A stretch of 6,537 nucleotides of DNA, taken from Bacteroidota bacterium (GTDB lineage Bacteria > Bacteroidota > Ignavibacteria > UBA10030). Each line of letters starts with the position of its first letter. Positions within the stretch are counted from its first letter, which is position 1. Under the pieces are notes generated by a model. That model was not told the origin of the DNA. It saw nothing but the letters and a program-made list of their open reading frames with translations, and did not search any database. The position numbers and the translations under genes are program-made. This document shows positions 5,941-6,537 of the stretch, in pieces. The stretch covers positions 1-6,537 of the forward strand of contig JALONE010000253.1 of the NCBI GenBank assembly GCA_025455125.1, given 5' to 3'.

Positions 5941-6537
5941 ATGCTTATGAAACCTTCGCACCGCATTCTCCTCCTCGCAGCGACCGCGGCTGTTCTCCTG
6001 CCGGACCTGCTCCACGGCCAGTTCATCTCCCAAACCGCCGACCGCGGATCATACCTGAACTATGCCGGACGGAACTACGAGAACTACAGCGCCGGCTTGC
6101 TGCGCCGCAAATTCTACGACAACTTCGGGAACTTCCTCGTCGACGGCGTTCAGATCTTCACGTTGGATGAGCAGAGCCGGACCGCCGTTTCCGAGTATTC
6201 CGCCGCGACCAGTTCGCTGACCAAGACCAGGTTCTACAGTTCATATTTCCAGAACCTCGTGATCCTGAACGACAGCTACAGCGGATTGACCAGCAGGCTC
6301 ATGATCGGGGACGTGATCCGCACGAAATTCACGCCGCTGACGCTGGACAAGGCCCGATTCAACGGCATTCGTTGGGATATTTCGACCTCCAAGTACCGCG
6401 GGACGATGCTTGCGTCGCGCGTTTCGGACCCCATCCGCATGGATCCTGAAAACGTCTTGACGCAGGCCCAAGCCATCACCCACACGAGGGAATGGACGGC
6501 GTTTTTATTGGGGGGTCATTTCGAGGCAGACCTCGGC
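5941..6537 (+). CDS. Exported protein of unknown family, N-terminal 199 codons (3' end outside window)
   Basis: The frame is open from the ATG at 5941 to the window end without a stop. A second ATG at 5947 (MKPSHRILLL) is an equally good start; neither has a clear ribosome binding site. A signal peptide is evident (hydrophobic ILLLAATAAVLLP, likely cut after LLHG before QFIS). The mature part is rich in Tyr, Phe, Ser, Thr and Arg with alternating strands, for example YAGRNYENYSAG, then LVDGVQIFTLDEQ and YFQNLVILNDSYSG. It next has TRLs such as IRTKFTPLTLDKARF and WDISTSKYRG. The last visible stretch, WTAFLLGGHFEADLG, resembles the way strands of large outer-membrane or surface proteins begin. 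The gap to the PorV/PorQ-like gene is 9 bases, so the two are probably co-transcribed. I do not recognise the family; a large surface or outer-membrane protein is the best guess. Confidence 0.75.
   Translation, partial: MLMKPSHRILLLAATAAVLLPDLLHGQFISQTADRGSYLNYAGRNYENYSAGLLRRKFYDNFGNFLVDGVQIFTLDEQSRTAVSEYSAATSSLTKTRFYSSYFQNLVILNDSYSGLTSRLMIGDVIRTKFTPLTLDKARFNGIRWDISTSKYRGTMLASRVSDPIRMDPENVLTQAQAITHTREWTAFLLGGHFEADLG

Noticed and set aside
5113..6033. Long open frame of 306 codons on the minus strand, antisense to the PorV/PorQ-like gene
   Set aside because: It lies opposite two genes with clear signal peptides and family features. Its translation is rich in Arg, Glu and Asp without any recognisable domain, and it runs across the gap between two + strand genes. 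This is the usual shadow of GC-rich coding DNA.
1..6537. tRNA, rRNA, CRISPR arrays, insertion sequences, attachment sites
   Set aside because: No repeat arrays, no transposase or integrase motifs and no tRNA-like cloverleaf could be seen. Nearly all of the window is coding on one strand.

Overview
The window is a compact, single-strand (+) stretch of a moderately GC-rich bacterial chromosome. It holds eight genes and almost no non-coding DNA. The gene content points to the FCB group (Bacteroidota/Ignavibacteriota-Chlorobi and relatives). Supporting features are a PorV/PorQ-type outer-membrane protein, a secreted protein ending in a FlgD-like Ig fold of the NPF-TPNGDG type, an ExbB plus two-ExbD set, and a UMF1-family transporter behind nusB. 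The high GC would suit uncultured Ignavibacteria- or Kapabacteria-like lineages, but the phylum assignment is an inference.

Layout. Positions 1-377 are the 3' part of nusB (transcription antitermination factor). Its stop overlaps the start of a UMF1-family MFS transporter (374-1624) by 4 bases. A 100-base gap follows, the only sizeable intergenic space, and it carries a plausible sigma70-like promoter. Next come exbB (1725-2459), a first exbD (2469-2933) and a second, unusually short exbD (2937-3272), with gaps of 9 and 3 bases. After 26 bases comes a 561-residue secreted protein (3299-4984) with a discoidin-like domain, a second beta-sandwich and a C-terminal FlgD-like domain. It is followed by a PorV/PorQ-like protein (4999-5931) and the N-terminal 199 codons of another exported protein (from 5941 off the window end).

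How it fits together. ExbB/ExbD proteins form an inner-membrane proton channel that drives energy-dependent work at the outer membrane, normally through TonB. No tonB is visible here. The motor genes instead run into genes for surface and outer-membrane proteins of the kind linked to type IX secretion and cell-surface assembly. The spacing allows one transcript from about 1665 to beyond the window end, but co-transcription is inferred.

The most interesting observation is in the second ExbD. Aligned to its neighbour, it has an identical 20-residue core at the membrane segment and a recognisable C-terminal helix-strand, but lacks about 73 residues between them, in frame. It therefore looks like an ExbD with the centre of its periplasmic domain removed, not one truncated at its end. 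It also carries a glycine- and lysine-rich cytoplasmic head that its partner lacks.
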